In this document: piece after piece, positions 51,865 to 63,535 of the stretch
How positions within the stretch are numbered: the stretch's first letter is position 1
How the letters are laid out: every line of letters begins with the position of its first letter
NCBI GenBank assembly: GCA_029207755.1
Contig: JARCOQ010000006.1
Span: 20,930,890-20,994,889 of the forward strand
DNA: 64,000 nucleotides
Reading direction: 5' to 3'
Source of the DNA: Chamaea fasciata
Lineage: Eukaryota > Chordata > Aves > Passeriformes > Sylviidae
Notes under the pieces: generated by a model
Database searches by the model: none
Seen by the model: the letters and a program-made list of their open reading frames with translations, nothing else
Told to the model about the DNA's origin: nothing
Made by a program: the position numbers and the translations under genes

Positions 51865-52505
51865 TGTGGCGGTGCGTGTCTTCACACACTCGGCTAGCCC
51901 CGACATGCCCCCACAGGATCTTAGTGGGATCTTGGTAGCCAACTTGCCCTGCCACATGGCGATGGTGGAGGAAGAACGACGGGACTCCCAGAGGCTGAAC
52001 TGAGACTTAGGCTTTATTGGAGGGAGGGGACCCTTGCCCTAAGACCAGTGCCTCAGAGAGACCCTGATCCTTAGGAGACAGGGGGTTTTATACAGAGGGT
52101 GGAGACTCAGGGTGGGTTTACATTCATCCAATGGGGTAGGAGAGGAGGGTATTCATTAACATAATAGGCAACAACATCAAGCAATGCTTAAAGGGAAGGA
52201 GGGGAGAACCTCTCAACCAGCCAGTCACTGGGAAGCTCCCTTCAAAGCTTCCAGACCTGGGGGACAGGCCCAGGCTGACTGGCAGGGAGGGAGGATCCCC
52301 CCGAGGAGAGATAGACAGCCAGCAAGGGCGGGAAAGGCCAACCAATCTGGTGCTGTAACTGGGGAGATGGGGAGAGGCAGAGGGAGAGACTGCAACACAG
52401 GGAAGGCTAAAAATAAAAACAGCACTGAACAAGGGTACAGTGAACCAAGGTACAGAAAACAATTGTAGTACATTGAACTCATTATAAATCTTTTGCACCA
52501 CCACA
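51865..52505 (-). mobile_element. Solo LTR, ERVK-type (641 bp)
   Basis: Ends are near-perfect inverted repeats: in minus sense TGTGGTGGTGC at the 5' side and GCACCGCCACA at the 3' side. A perfect 6-bp target duplication GGTTAA (51859-51864, 52506-52511) is the size expected for class II (ERVK-like) integrases. It carries TATAAAA (complement of 52086-52092) and AATAAA (complement of 52013-52018), so U3, R and U5 are in order. It is GC-richer than its surroundings, and its 95-126-codon overlapping frames are compositional. The perfect duplication suggests a relatively young copy. Confidence 0.93.
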
Positions 52506-52511
52506 GGTTAA
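52506..52511. repeat. Target-site duplication GGTTAA (right)
   Basis: Partner of 51859-51864. Confidence 0.9.
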
Positions 52512-53086
52512 AAATTTAACAAACTTTTTTTTCAGGTTTTGGGGATAGGGTGGTGGAATTTATTTGATTGGGGGTTTTGGTTCATTGTTGTTGGATTTTT
52601 TGGTGGAAATACTTTTATTTTCAAATATATTTTCCTTTTGTCAGCTCTAGATGGCATCTCATAATTCATACCCTACTAACCTTTCACTTTGAAATGACAA
52701 AACCCTACACCCTCTGATAAGTGGAAAGGCTGAAAGTTACAGTACTAGCAGTATGTTTTCTTTCTACAGAATTGGAATCTCATAAATTGTGATTCTGTAT
52801 TGCCTATCTAATCTAGTCTAATTTAATTCAGTATGTCAAACCCATGACAAAATAATCAGAAGAATCTCTGTACTGGTCAGATTTCTCTTTTTCATTAAGA
52901 AAACATTGGGGAAGCATGGAAAGAACTGGGAGAATTGAATAAGGCTTGTTGCTGGGAGGGTAGGATTCCTATCTTCACTCTCCTGCCATCAGTATATAGT
53001 AAAAATCCAAATGATTTTTTGATAGTGTGGGTTGTCTAAGGACTTGTTTCCACGTACCAGTACTTTAAATAAATTGTTTCTTAAAT

Positions 53087-53122
53087 ACATTCCACCATGT
53101 TTTTTTTATAATGGTGGAATGT
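53087..53122. repeat. Perfect 12-bp inverted repeat
   Basis: ACATTCCACCAT, a 12-base mostly-T loop, then ATGGTGGAATGT. A stable hairpin with no flanking transposon features. Confidence 0.85.
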
Positions 53123-54917
53123 GTGTTTCCTGAGCAGCATGTGGTTCCTAAGCAGGTGACTAAGTAGCAACCACAGATTTGCAACAGGCCTGAGATAAAA
53201 CATGCTTTGATAGAATTTACTGCTCAATGACATACAGTGTTAGTAAAAAGACTCGCAAACATAAGGTTAGACAAAGTAAAGAGAAAGGAGATACCGTTAT
53301 AAATAATAAGACTAGTTGTCAGGCTTTCTTTTTATTGACTTAATTATTTGGTTGATTGACTAATGTAAACAAATTAATAAATGAAATATTAGTCAATTTT
53401 ATGTTTGCATTTGGACATAGACAAACTTGAGATGATAAGAGCAGGGAACTTTTCACTTTCTCAATGCATGAGTAGAACCAGAGAGAAAGGCATTGTCTTT
53501 TTACATGGAGTTCATTTAGAACTGAAAAAAAAAGAGAATAAGACACTCAAATATCATTACTTCATTTTTACACTTGCTTTGTTACTGCATTCACATCTTA
53601 TTACTGAGTACTCCTCTGTTTTTTACACTGATGCAGAGTTATTCATATCAATGAAACTATCCTGAGATCCTGGATTTTTCACCTCAGAGTGTCAGAGAAC
53701 TTAAATTTTTTCATGTTGTTTATTCTTTTACGTTTGAGAGCATAATATTTAATTGAAAGTATTATTTAATATTATACAGTTCAGTGATGCTTGACTCTTG
53801 CTGGGAAAAAAGTATTTGCACTTAATTAGAGAGCATTTATTGGATTGCATTTTGTTCTTTTTTTGTCACAGGTTAAAATAAAAAGAGAACATGCAAGAGC
53901 AAACCAGAAGGAATGCTTTTGATCACATTCTGAAGGTTATACTGCCTGATGAGCATTTGCTTAATATTTACTGCATGATTACCTACGTTTCCCTTCTAAA
54001 AATCCCAGAAGTATTGAGAAAAAAAATGCCTGCAGTAACACAGTAATGTTCAGACACAGCCTGTCAGATATAAATGAATTAAACCTGACCAGAAGACTTC
54101 CATATAAATTGAATCTCCCTGAGTTTGCTAGTCCTTCAAAATGATAATTTTTCATGGCGCTCAACCAGTATCTGCCTTCAATTGGTACTGTAAGTGCAGC
54201 ACAAAAGGAAGGATCTCAGTGAGTTCAGTACTTTCCCAGAACATTGTTCAGTTCATAGCAGTTGTTACAATAAGGAATGGTACTCAGCTAGAAAACTTGA
54301 GTGACAAGAAACTGAATGTTCTCTTCTCATTAATACATGAGTTTTACTGTTTTTCTTTCAGTTCCAAGTTCCTTTCTAAGAGGATGGGGTTTTGTTTGCT
54401 TTTTTTTCCCTGAGTTCCCCCTTATATAAGTCTAAGATCTAGCATATATCTGAACATTTTTTCCTTCCTTTCATCTAGTTTGCTCAAAAAAGGCTACAAT
54501 GACTAAAGTTTGTGACTCACTCTTGTGAACTGCATGATCTCCTCAGTGAACATTAAATTCAATGTGCCATGTTACAGCAATAAAATCTTTCTGTAATGAG
54601 CAGTATATGTGGCATTTCCCATGCTGACTGAGAATTTTGGTTCAGAATTACAGAAAAAAACAAAACCCAAACAGTCCAACATTTTTAATACTTCTCTTGC
54701 AGTACTATAACTTCTGTAGGCTTTGTGCATTTTTTTTTTCCATTGTGGTTTTTAATTTAGAATTTATCAGATTACACATTTGATTTGTAATCTAATTTGT
54801 AACTCTGAACTGTCGAGTGTATACAGATCCTTTGTAAATTCATAAATTGCCTAGTAAATATGTTTTGAAAGAATGTTAAGGTGTACATACAAATCATTAT
54901 TCTCTACTCCTAAATTT

Positions 54918-55004
54918 AAAAAAAAACAAAAAAAAAAAAACAAAAAAAAAAAAAAAAACAAAAAAAAAAAAAAAAAAAAAAACAAAACAAAACAAAACAA
55001 AAAA
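54918..55004. repeat. A-rich simple repeat with AAAAC units
   Basis: Runs of A interrupted by single C, ending in regular AAAAC pentamers. No retrocopy precedes it on either strand. Confidence 0.92.
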
Positions 55005-58000
55005 CTGTTTCCTAATGCTTAAATGAAAGCTTGGTAGTAAAGTACTTTATCTAATGGATATAGATACAATTTTTAGTCTCCATAGCATGAATTTATTAAG
55101 ATATTTGTTAATTGTCTGGAGATGGGGTGAGAAGAACATTATTATTTCAAAAATATCAGCACTAACATTAAGTAAAAGGATAATTAAAAAAAAATTCAAA
55201 ACCAATCCAGATTCAAATATATGAATAAATAAATGATTGAAGTATCATTTGATTGGAAACTTCCTCATGTTCATTTCTCAAAGAGATTTCTGTCTTGTGG
55301 TTTTCCATGGTATTCTTGTCATTACAGTAGGTTAGCTCTTTAACTTTGACCTCCCATGCTCATTCGGTTCAACTTCTACTACACAACTGGGGGTTGTTGG
55401 AGTACTCACATTAGGTTTGTGTATAAGTTGCAAAAATATTTCAGAGGGGAATTTTCTTGCAAGATCAGCATTCTCATTCCATAATGTAAAGCTGCATTCA
55501 GAAGAAGAGTAAAGCAGAGATGTCAGGATATACTGCATCCTTCAGTTTCCATCAACTGATCGGTTAGTCTTCTTTTTTTAATTAGTTGATTGATTCAGAT
55601 TCAAGACAAAGTATTTTAATGAATGTAGGAATGCTGGAAGTAAGTGCTTTGAGATAAACTGAAATAAGAGAAACATGTCCCTCTCAAAACAGGGAAAAAG
55701 AATCAGTTAAAACTGAACAAAGTTGATAAATCTTGTACATATTTCCACTGTTACACTGATAAACATGGAAGAGATTGGAAATTATATTATCGCCTCCCAG
55801 TTTGCCCTTCAATTAGTCTATATGAGCCCAGAAAAGAAACAAATAGGCAAAGAGAAACTGAAAAGGGATGTATGATTCAATTTCAAGTCTCAGCTTTCAC
55901 ATTTACATTGCCAGATGAAAAATATTTAACTGTTGACACTCAAGAAATAACTGAAGCGTAACAAAGGCTTTCTTCATAATACATTTCCATTCCCATAAAT
56001 ATATGTATAAAAAATTGTTTATTTCCAAGACATCTTATTTTTGTCATCCTTATGTGATTTGACTGTACAGGTTATGTCAGAAATAAAGTTTAGTGTTATC
56101 ATTTGAATCTCAAATATGGAAAAAATATCATGACCCTAAGGACTTTTCTGAAAATATATTCTAAAATACATTACAAATAAACCCTGCACACTGCATCGTA
56201 AACATGTATGTTTTACAACAAATTGTGGTTTATAAAAATTGTTCTATTCCACAGAATATCTGGAAATGTATGAAGACACTCTCAGTCAATCATCCAGAGA
56301 ATAAAAAGATGGGGGGAAAAAAAATAAAAACAAAAACTTGGCAAGATATGAATATAAGGTTTGATTCAAAGCCGAAAGAAGAAGAAAGGTCTCTTCTCCA
56401 ATTCTTCACTAGGCCTATGAGCCGAGCGACACACCATAACCTTTGACTAAGGAACAAAAATATGTTGCTATAGTAGGGATGTTGTTCTGAAATAAGTAAT
56501 GCACTACATTTTATTTACATATACTTTTTAAATGAAAGGGCTTATTGATAGTAAGAAATTCTATCTATTGCTCATTACTTTTTTCTGTTGTCTTTCACAG
56601 TTGAAAAATTCTGAACTACAGAGCTGAATTACTGTGAAAATAGTGCAAAACACTATGTATTTGCTGTTTATTAAATTTAAAAAATAGCTCAATACACTTT
56701 CAGTAGTTTTTGCTAGAACTGTAGAAATATAATACTTTAGGGAAATCTTTATAATATAGAGATAAACAATATGGGTTTTTTTTCCAATAGCTAAATGTGG
56801 TATTCTTTTCCCAAATAAAATGAATACTGTATAAATAATCCAAACTATTCAATTTAAAGTTGGTGTATCCACAATTAGAACTCCATTTACTATGTGACTT
56901 GTTTCTATATATACTAGAATTCAGAATAGGGCAAGTTTGATGGATACTTAGGTTCTAAGATTTTGCCTGGCATTATAGACAATATATCTGATAACAAAAT
57001 TTATTGTTTTGCTTCTATAGACTATGTGTAATATTGATTTTTTTTTAAAAATCTGACTAGAGTCAGTGTCAAAACACAACATAAAGTGCTTATCTGAAGT
57101 ATCTCATTTCCAAAATACCATTAATTATGAAAAACTATCTCATAGTTCATTAAGTATTTAGATCTATCATAATAAATAAATTTCATACTAGATTTTTATT
57201 ATTTTATTCTTGAATTTCTATAAACTTATCTTAATATGTGGTTATTAGTACAATAATTCTATTGAAATCACTAAATGTTGTGATATCTTAAACATCTTAA
57301 ATTTTTACTACAACACAAACTACTGCCTCTGATATATAGGATGATTACTATTTAGTTTGGGTTGCTAAACTAATTAATAAACTTTTGTGAAAAGATGTTA
57401 AACCTGAACCTCTGCTACCTCAGTCTCAAATTTATGTCTTAGCACATGGGTGGGAAATATATCTTTGACAGTTTTTACATCTCATTAAACAATGATAATT
57501 GCTTTAATTTGATTATGTGGCCAAATGCATTTGTCATGAGGTATAATCATCTTATCAGACCTTTCAAACACATAAGATTTGATCATGCAACAGATTTTGA
57601 CCCTATAATGATAAAAAAACTAGAAAACATTTTAAAAAATAAGTATAAGGACTGGAAAATTAAAGAAAGCCACAACAAGTATGATCTATCTGTCTTCAGT
57701 CTGACCACCTTATTTTAGAGGACCAGCTGTATTCTGTGAGGACCTAACCTTATTATAAATAAACAAAAATAGTATACAGCCTGAGAAGTCTTAAATGAAT
57801 TCAATAAATTTTATTGATTTAAAGACTTCTAAAAAATTATATTATCAGATTAGAAAAAGATATTGAAAGAATGAAATACAATATAATCATTGCAATGAAC
57901 AATGTGTAAATCAGAACACAGATTTTTCTCCAGATATGCTGCACTGTGTCCTGGTTCTTTGCTGATGAGTAATTATCATGTTTCACTATGTTTACCTATC

Positions 58001-58019
58001 TTTTTCAAGGTTACTTTTA

Positions 58020-58420
58020 TCAGGGCCTGACTTTGTGGACACTCATATGTCCTGGCCGAGCCATCACCATGGCTCTGGCCAGGGCCCAGGACCCCATTTC
58101 AGCCCCTGCCCAGGACCAGGAGCCCCTGACATGGTGACACTGCAGTAAGGCTGTCCCCACCTCCACGCTGCCCTGACCTGCCCAGCCATGGACCTGCAGA
58201 GCCAGTCCCACCCATGAGCCCATGGCAGCTTGGCCCAGCCCCACGGAGGTGCCCAGTGGGTGGTCTGGGGCTGCCCTCCAGTGGACCCTTGCCCACATCC
58301 TGCTGCTTTGCTGGGGTGTCCCTGCAGCTCCCATGCTGGGCTGAGGCACCTACAGACACACTCATACAAGAGGCAGATGTCAACATTTCCAGTCACATTG
58401 ATCCTGCTGAAAGGGTGATG
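58020..58420. other. GC-rich block of unknown nature
   Basis: About 400 bp of strikingly GC-rich DNA (words such as 'GGCCAGGGCCCAGGACCCC') in an AT-rich setting. Several 60-110-codon frames overlap in different phases on both strands, which is expected from composition alone. No domain, terminal repeats or flanking duplication are visible. It abuts the LTR-like sequence to the right and may belong to a retroelement, or may be an isolated GC island. Confidence 0.5.
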
Positions 58421-58499
58421 TAGAATATGTGTACAGCTGTGCGTTATCAGTTTTCACGCTCCTCACGACATGGCCTTTGCTGTAATGTGGCCTTTTTTC

Positions 58500-59045
58500 C
58501 TTAAGTTCCACGTGTGAAATAGTGGAGGTAATTAAGCCTCAGGATGCTGTGGAGCCTGACCATGTTGAGGATACTCTCCCCTGGAGAGAAAGCAGCCCCT
58601 AGACTTCAGGGTTGTGGTCAGCCCTCTAGGGAAGAAACCTTAGGAGACTGTTCTCTCCGACAGTTAGAGGGTGTGTTGCCCCCATCAAGATTTATCAGTG
58701 CCATGTTAATTGCCCCATAAAATTTAATAGTATCAGATTAATTGGTTTTACCCCACTGGTTCTTTCCCTCCTTCCTCCTTATCACCCCAGTTGATTGGTC
58801 TGATTTCGATCCTTCCCCTGGCTGATCCATTTTTCAACCCCTAACCCGACTGGCCAAGTTGTGTAACCCCACCCCCTACCTCCCCCGTCTAAAAGTCCCT
58901 GCATTCCCTGGGACTCTGATCTTCTGTTCCTGGATCCCCTTGAGGAATAAAGCTCCTGGAGAGCTCCACCAGAAGGCTCCATCCCTTTATTCCGTGTCAC
59001 CCAAATCCCACACTTTTCACAAAAGAACTGAATCACTACAGCGGC
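58500..59045 (+). mobile_element. Retroviral-type LTR
   Basis: Plus-strand LTR-like order: a U3 with 'TTGATTGGTC' (inverted CCAAT) and a TATA-like 'GTCTAAAAGTCC' near 58888. Then come 'GAGGAATAAAGCTCCTGGAG' with AATAAA at 58946-58951 and a U5 'CCTTTATTCCGTGTCACCC'. The arrangement resembles gammaretrovirus-like (ERV1) LTRs. Neither end nor target duplication could be placed. The 160-codon frame at 58859-59341 starts inside it and has no domain. Confidence 0.65.
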
Positions 59046-60746
59046 TTGGACATGCCTGTGCCCCCAAGGATGTCCTTTTCAGGATGATTCTGAGGAAGGT
59101 CAAGCCACTCCTAACCACCCGCACACAGCCACATCATGAAATAACTATGCAAAACAATTTTTCTCTTAAAAACTACAGTACTTTTCCCAATCATCCTGAA
59201 TTTGACAGCACATATCTAGAAAACAAGACCTACAGTGAACTCAGAAGACAGCCACCATTTATCTCTACTCACCTAAATACTTTCTGTGTTCATATTGATA
59301 GGCTGCAGAATTTACAGCAGTCTGACCCTGAAAAAAAATAAACCCAAAATATGTCCTGTTTCTTACTTGTGTTTGTTTTGATCTAGGCATCTAAGCTTGG
59401 AATAAAATGACTTAGTAATTAAAGCAATCTTTGAAAAGCCTAAGGGTAGTAATAACAATTGATTAACATTCAGAGAATGATAAACCGTGCAGTGTGTTAC
59501 ACTATATTTTAAAGTTGCATACAGACACCAACAGTAGATTGGTTTAGATATATCAGGATATTATGTTCTACTGACAGCATTTTTTTCTATGTTGTAGTAC
59601 ATTAAAAAAGTCTAGGAGCTTGACCAAATCTGTGACTACAATGAAAAATATCAAATGTAAACCAAGCTAATTTTATAAATTGCTTATAGTATGAGGAAAT
59701 AAAATTGAATTCTTCCAGCTTTGTTACGTGGATAAGCTTTATAAAAATTTTCTATCATTTTGATGTCTGAGGTAAGACAGTGGTATCTGTATCTAAGTCA
59801 TTTTTAACTTAATATTTGTTGGTTTAATTTTATCCCTTAAAATTCAGAGTAATTTCTTTCATTAATTTCACAGTTTTTCACAGATAATATTGGCAGAAAA
59901 AAACACCCCAAAGACCAATCTGTTTCTGACTACTTCTAAAATCAACATGGATGTTCAAATACATACAGAAAAATGTAAATCTAGATTGGTTTCAGGTGAT
60001 TTTCATTAATGAGATGGACATTTCAGTTTGTTATATTAATTTTCAGTTACATCTTGAGTGCTGAAACTTGAAAACAGATTTAGAACAAGCTATCACACAA
60101 CAATTTCTTTACATAATTGGGTTTGAGCCTCTGAATATTAAGAGAGAACTTCCTCTAGCAGAAGATTGCAGGATCATTTATTGCAGGATCTATTATTCCA
60201 GCAGCCACTACCTTAATGTTCCTCTTTGAGGCCACCTATTTCTTCCCTATGAATTCCACTACATATAATTCATCTACACAGAGTTTTCATGTTAGGGAAT
60301 AGTTAGATGTATTTTGAGAAAGACACATGTAAAAAGAATAAAGTTAAATATAATAACAACACAAATGTAAGATTGAAACATTTAAACTGCATTCTCACCT
60401 GATTCTTAAACCTGGAAATGCCCAGATGTTGCAAGTTCATAATGTTTTAATCTAGAAGTACTCTAGATAACTGACATTCTTGCTGCATGTGTTGCAAGCT
60501 CTAGTCTTAGCAAGGCTAAAATTAAATCCCATGCTTAGTAGCTATTTTTACTCCTAAGTATTGATGGTCACAAGTAAAAACATGCATGTCTTATGTTCCT
60601 GAGAGCCTGAATAGATATATCAAAACAAAACAGAGAAAGAACCTCTTGCTTCTTTCAAACTATATACCTAATGATGAAATTGGTGCCATAGCTCTGCTTC
60701 AAACTTTTTCTCATAAATATTCATTTATCCATGTGTGTGATACTTA
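59046..60746. other. AT-rich intergenic sequence
   Basis: Nothing recognised. No primer-binding site or gag-like frame follows the LTR. Confidence 0.5.
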
Positions 60747-60751
60747 CTAAG
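60747..60751. repeat. Target-site duplication CTAAG (left)
   Basis: Identical to 61294-61298. Confidence 0.9.
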
Positions 60752-61293
60752 TGTCCTGGGTTGTAGTGTAGGATGTGCACAAGGTATTCTATCACCATCT
60801 TCATGAACTGTTGAATCCAATTGTTGGAGCAGCCTCTTCCTGGGCCCCCTCCTTCAGGGCTATCTTCTGCTAATGGCCCATCAAATGCCTTGCTGCACGA
60901 TTCATGGATAACCCCTCTGGGAGTTATGTCTGTTTAATGGGCCATCAAGGCCCCCCTGCATGACTTGTCATCCCATTGTGAGATGCTCCGCCCAGAGGGG
61001 GGAACCAAGCATTCTCACCTGGATATAATCTGAGATTTAGGACAGTACAAGCAGCCTTACCCACTGGATCCCCAGAGGATGAGAGCTACCAGACTTTTCT
61101 ATGAGATTGCTGCTCCAGGAAGACCACCTCATCTGGACTGCTTCCATCACCCTGCTCAGGTTGTATTCTGACTCTGTCAGTAGTCTTTTTTATTAAAGCA
61201 TTTGTTTTATTTTACCTTTTTTTTTTCTTTCTTCCTATTAAATTGTATTTCTGACTTGAAGCCTCTCACTTGTTTTGCTTTCAAACCACTACA
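60752..61293 (+). mobile_element. LTR family B (solo), ERVL-like, 542 bp
   Basis: Begins TGTCCTGGGTTGTAG and ends AAACCACTACA. It is flanked by a perfect 5-bp target duplication CTAAG. The sequence is closely similar to the reverse-oriented nested copy at 30140-30679 across its full length, including 'GATGTGCACAAGGTATTC' and 'CATTGTGAGATGCTCCGCCC'. A CCTATTAAATTG polyadenylation-type signal lies near the 3' end. No coding interior remains. The 5-bp duplication points to an ERVL-class integrase. Confidence 0.95.
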
Positions 61294-61298
61294 CTAAG
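61294..61298. repeat. Target-site duplication CTAAG (right)
   Basis: Partner of 60747-60751. Confidence 0.9.
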
Positions 61299-62743
61299 GC
61301 ACTTAAAGCATAAAAAATAAATAAAAGAAAGGATTTTAGCTACGCTAAGGAATAACAAATATATCTGATTTTATTTGATTTAACTCTTCTGCAATATACC
61401 TCAAAATGCATGTTCTGATTCAGTTTTTGTTTCATTCATTATAACTCTTTAAGACAGCTGTCTTAATGCTCTGAGTATGGTCTAGGAGGTTTTTTTTAGT
61501 TTCTTTCTTTGACTTTAAATGTGTGATCTTGGGCTTTACTGATTGCATGTCATCAAAATCTTGAGCTTTTTGGAGAACTATTAATTTCATTTTGGATTTC
61601 CTAAGGTATTCTTCCAATACCGTAATGTTTTGCAAACATCACTTGATTTATCTTTATGACACTACTGTGAAGTAAGCTCTTACCTCCCAGCTAAAGGAAA
61701 TTGCAAATACTCAATGATTCTACAAATCAAGTCACATATTCTACAAAACCAGTCCAGTGTTTTAAAGAAGAATTGGCATTTATTGGCAAGCTGTGAAGTT
61801 ATTGTCATATGTGATATGCTAAACATTGCAAAAGAATTGTGTCATAAGAGCTAATACAACTTCCAGTTCAGTGGATTAATTTAGATCCATCAGATGATTT
61901 CACTGCCTCTTACCATATATTAACATCTTCGCTTTGAATTTGCTACAAATTTGGTTTTGTCCACGTAGAAAGGACTATTTGTTTATGTGATTTAAAAACT
62001 GTATCATGATGTTAATTTAAAGATGACAAAATTTAAAACAATCATCATAAATGCTATTATTTCCAACACTTTAATTATATGTCTTTATAAATTTACTTTT
62101 CTTTTCATTTAACCTCGAATTTTATAACTTTTGTGTTCATGTCCAAAAGCTGCTTATATAAATATAAAACAATATTGCAAAATAAAACCCAAGATTTATC
62201 TCTCAACAGCAGAAGTAGCCAGTATGGAATATACGGTAAAATAAGTTTTTATGTTTTAATGAAGTTTGTCAAAACACAAAGAATAAGTTTTATTATCAAT
62301 AGGAATGTATCAAAAACATGCAGACAATGATAATTTACGTATTATCATTTCAAGTAGTCATTAGTATTGTAAGCATTTTTGATCAATTCTCACAGCTGAT
62401 TAAAAAGCATCACTTTTTGCAAGACTAGTAATTGTTGACATGAGCCTCATCAGTTTAGGCTGGTAATAAATACCTCATCTAGTTACACCACCCCTCAGTT
62501 TACACTTGTTTATTATTATTATTCAAAGTGAAAAATAGTCATCTCTGGTCCCCAAAGTTTTGTTTCAAAGGACTGAACTAGTAGAGGCAAGTAGAAAAGC
62601 TAGATGGAAATCAAAGACGTAGCAGACACAACAGCATGGAGTGGTAGGTGCTGTTCCCAGAACCACAGGAACCACAGTACTCTTCTAATAATATTGCTGC
62701 AAAATTGTATTGCTATTACAAGTATTGTAAAATAATGGTGTCA
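61299..62743. other. AT-rich intergenic sequence
   Basis: Contains a short TTA repeat near 62509-62522. Frames up to 67 codons, none recognised. Confidence 0.5.
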
Positions 62744-62748
62744 ATATT
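62744..62748. repeat. Target-site duplication ATATT (left)
   Basis: Identical to 63470-63474. Confidence 0.85.
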
Positions 62749-63469
62749 TGTCTTGGTTTGGAAAAACAAGTGTCTGCCAGGGAAAGCTGGAGCTTGCATT
62801 GGAATGAAGAATGTAAACCCCCTCCTTCCAAATTATCATAATTTTGCAATTAGGGGCTTTCAGGCAAAGATATGGGAATAAGAATAACAGTTCTTTACTA
62901 GGAATATTAAAAATACAAATGCAATAGTACAGAAAAACAAGTAAACAACATGAAACAAACAAAAATCCTAGAAACCCTGACAGAGTCAGAAAACTGTTGG
63001 TCAGGGTGTTGGAAGCAGTCTAAATAAGTCTTCCTGGAGTGACAGATGTGGATCTGTTGGAGAAGAGGTGATCTTGTGGAAGGGTCTAGTGGCGGCAAGA
63101 TGGGTCTGGTCTTCCTCTGGGAAATCCATTGGAAAACAGGTTGTCCTGCCGAGCTGAATTTCAGCTTTTCTCCAGGTAAGAATGCTTGGCTCCTTCCACT
63201 GGGTGAAACATCTCACAATGGGATAATGTAATGTTATCAGTCATGTGGTGAGCCTTAACGGCCCATAAACAGAATATATCCCCTGGAGGGAGGATGAGTC
63301 ATGGAAGAGATAAGGAACATTGCTCCACATGGTTTTAACAGCTGGCCCATTAACAGAAGGCACCTGCCCCTTCCCCTCTATAGTTAAAAGACAAAAACAC
63401 CTCTTCAACTGGTTTCAACAGATTTGGAATAAAATCCATGCTTTTGGTTATATATTGCAACCCAAGACG
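62749..63469 (-). mobile_element. LTR family C (solo), ERVL-like, 721 bp
   Basis: In minus sense it starts CGTCTTGGGTTGCAATATA (first base mutated from T) and ends CTTTCCCTGGCAGACAC...CCAAACCAAGACA. A perfect 5-bp duplication ATATT flanks it. The same family as 50636-51265 is shown by 'CATTGTGAGATG' and the shared end 'TTTCCAAACYAAGACA'. It is about 90 bp longer than that copy, so the two differ by internal insertions or deletions. Frames inside are not genes. Confidence 0.9.
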
Positions 63470-63474
63470 ATATT
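63470..63474. repeat. Target-site duplication ATATT (right)
   Basis: Partner of 62744-62748. Confidence 0.85.
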
Positions 63475-63535
63475 GTAATAGTAATAGTACTTTTTCTTTT
63501 CTACTATGTGAGGCACTATGATACACAGAAAAATT

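Larger units (their letters stand above)
52512..58019. other. 5.5 kb AT-rich intergenic sequence
   Basis: A G/T-rich patch lies at about 52530-52610. A 12-bp hairpin and an A-rich simple repeat are listed separately. The 90-codon plus-strand frame at 57446-57718 is lysine/asparagine/phenylalanine-rich, as expected for AT-rich DNA, and shows no domain. Nothing else was recognised. Confidence 0.5.

Noticed and set aside
54918..55004. A-rich tract as a retrotransposon poly-A tail
   Set aside because: No element precedes it, and the regular AAAAC units fit a simple repeat.
57446..57718. 90-codon plus-strand frame
   Set aside because: Composition typical of AT-rich noncoding DNA and no domain.
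58020..58423. Several overlapping 60-110-codon frames on both strands
   Set aside because: They overlap in different phases within one GC-rich block where stop codons are rare, and no domain is recognisable.
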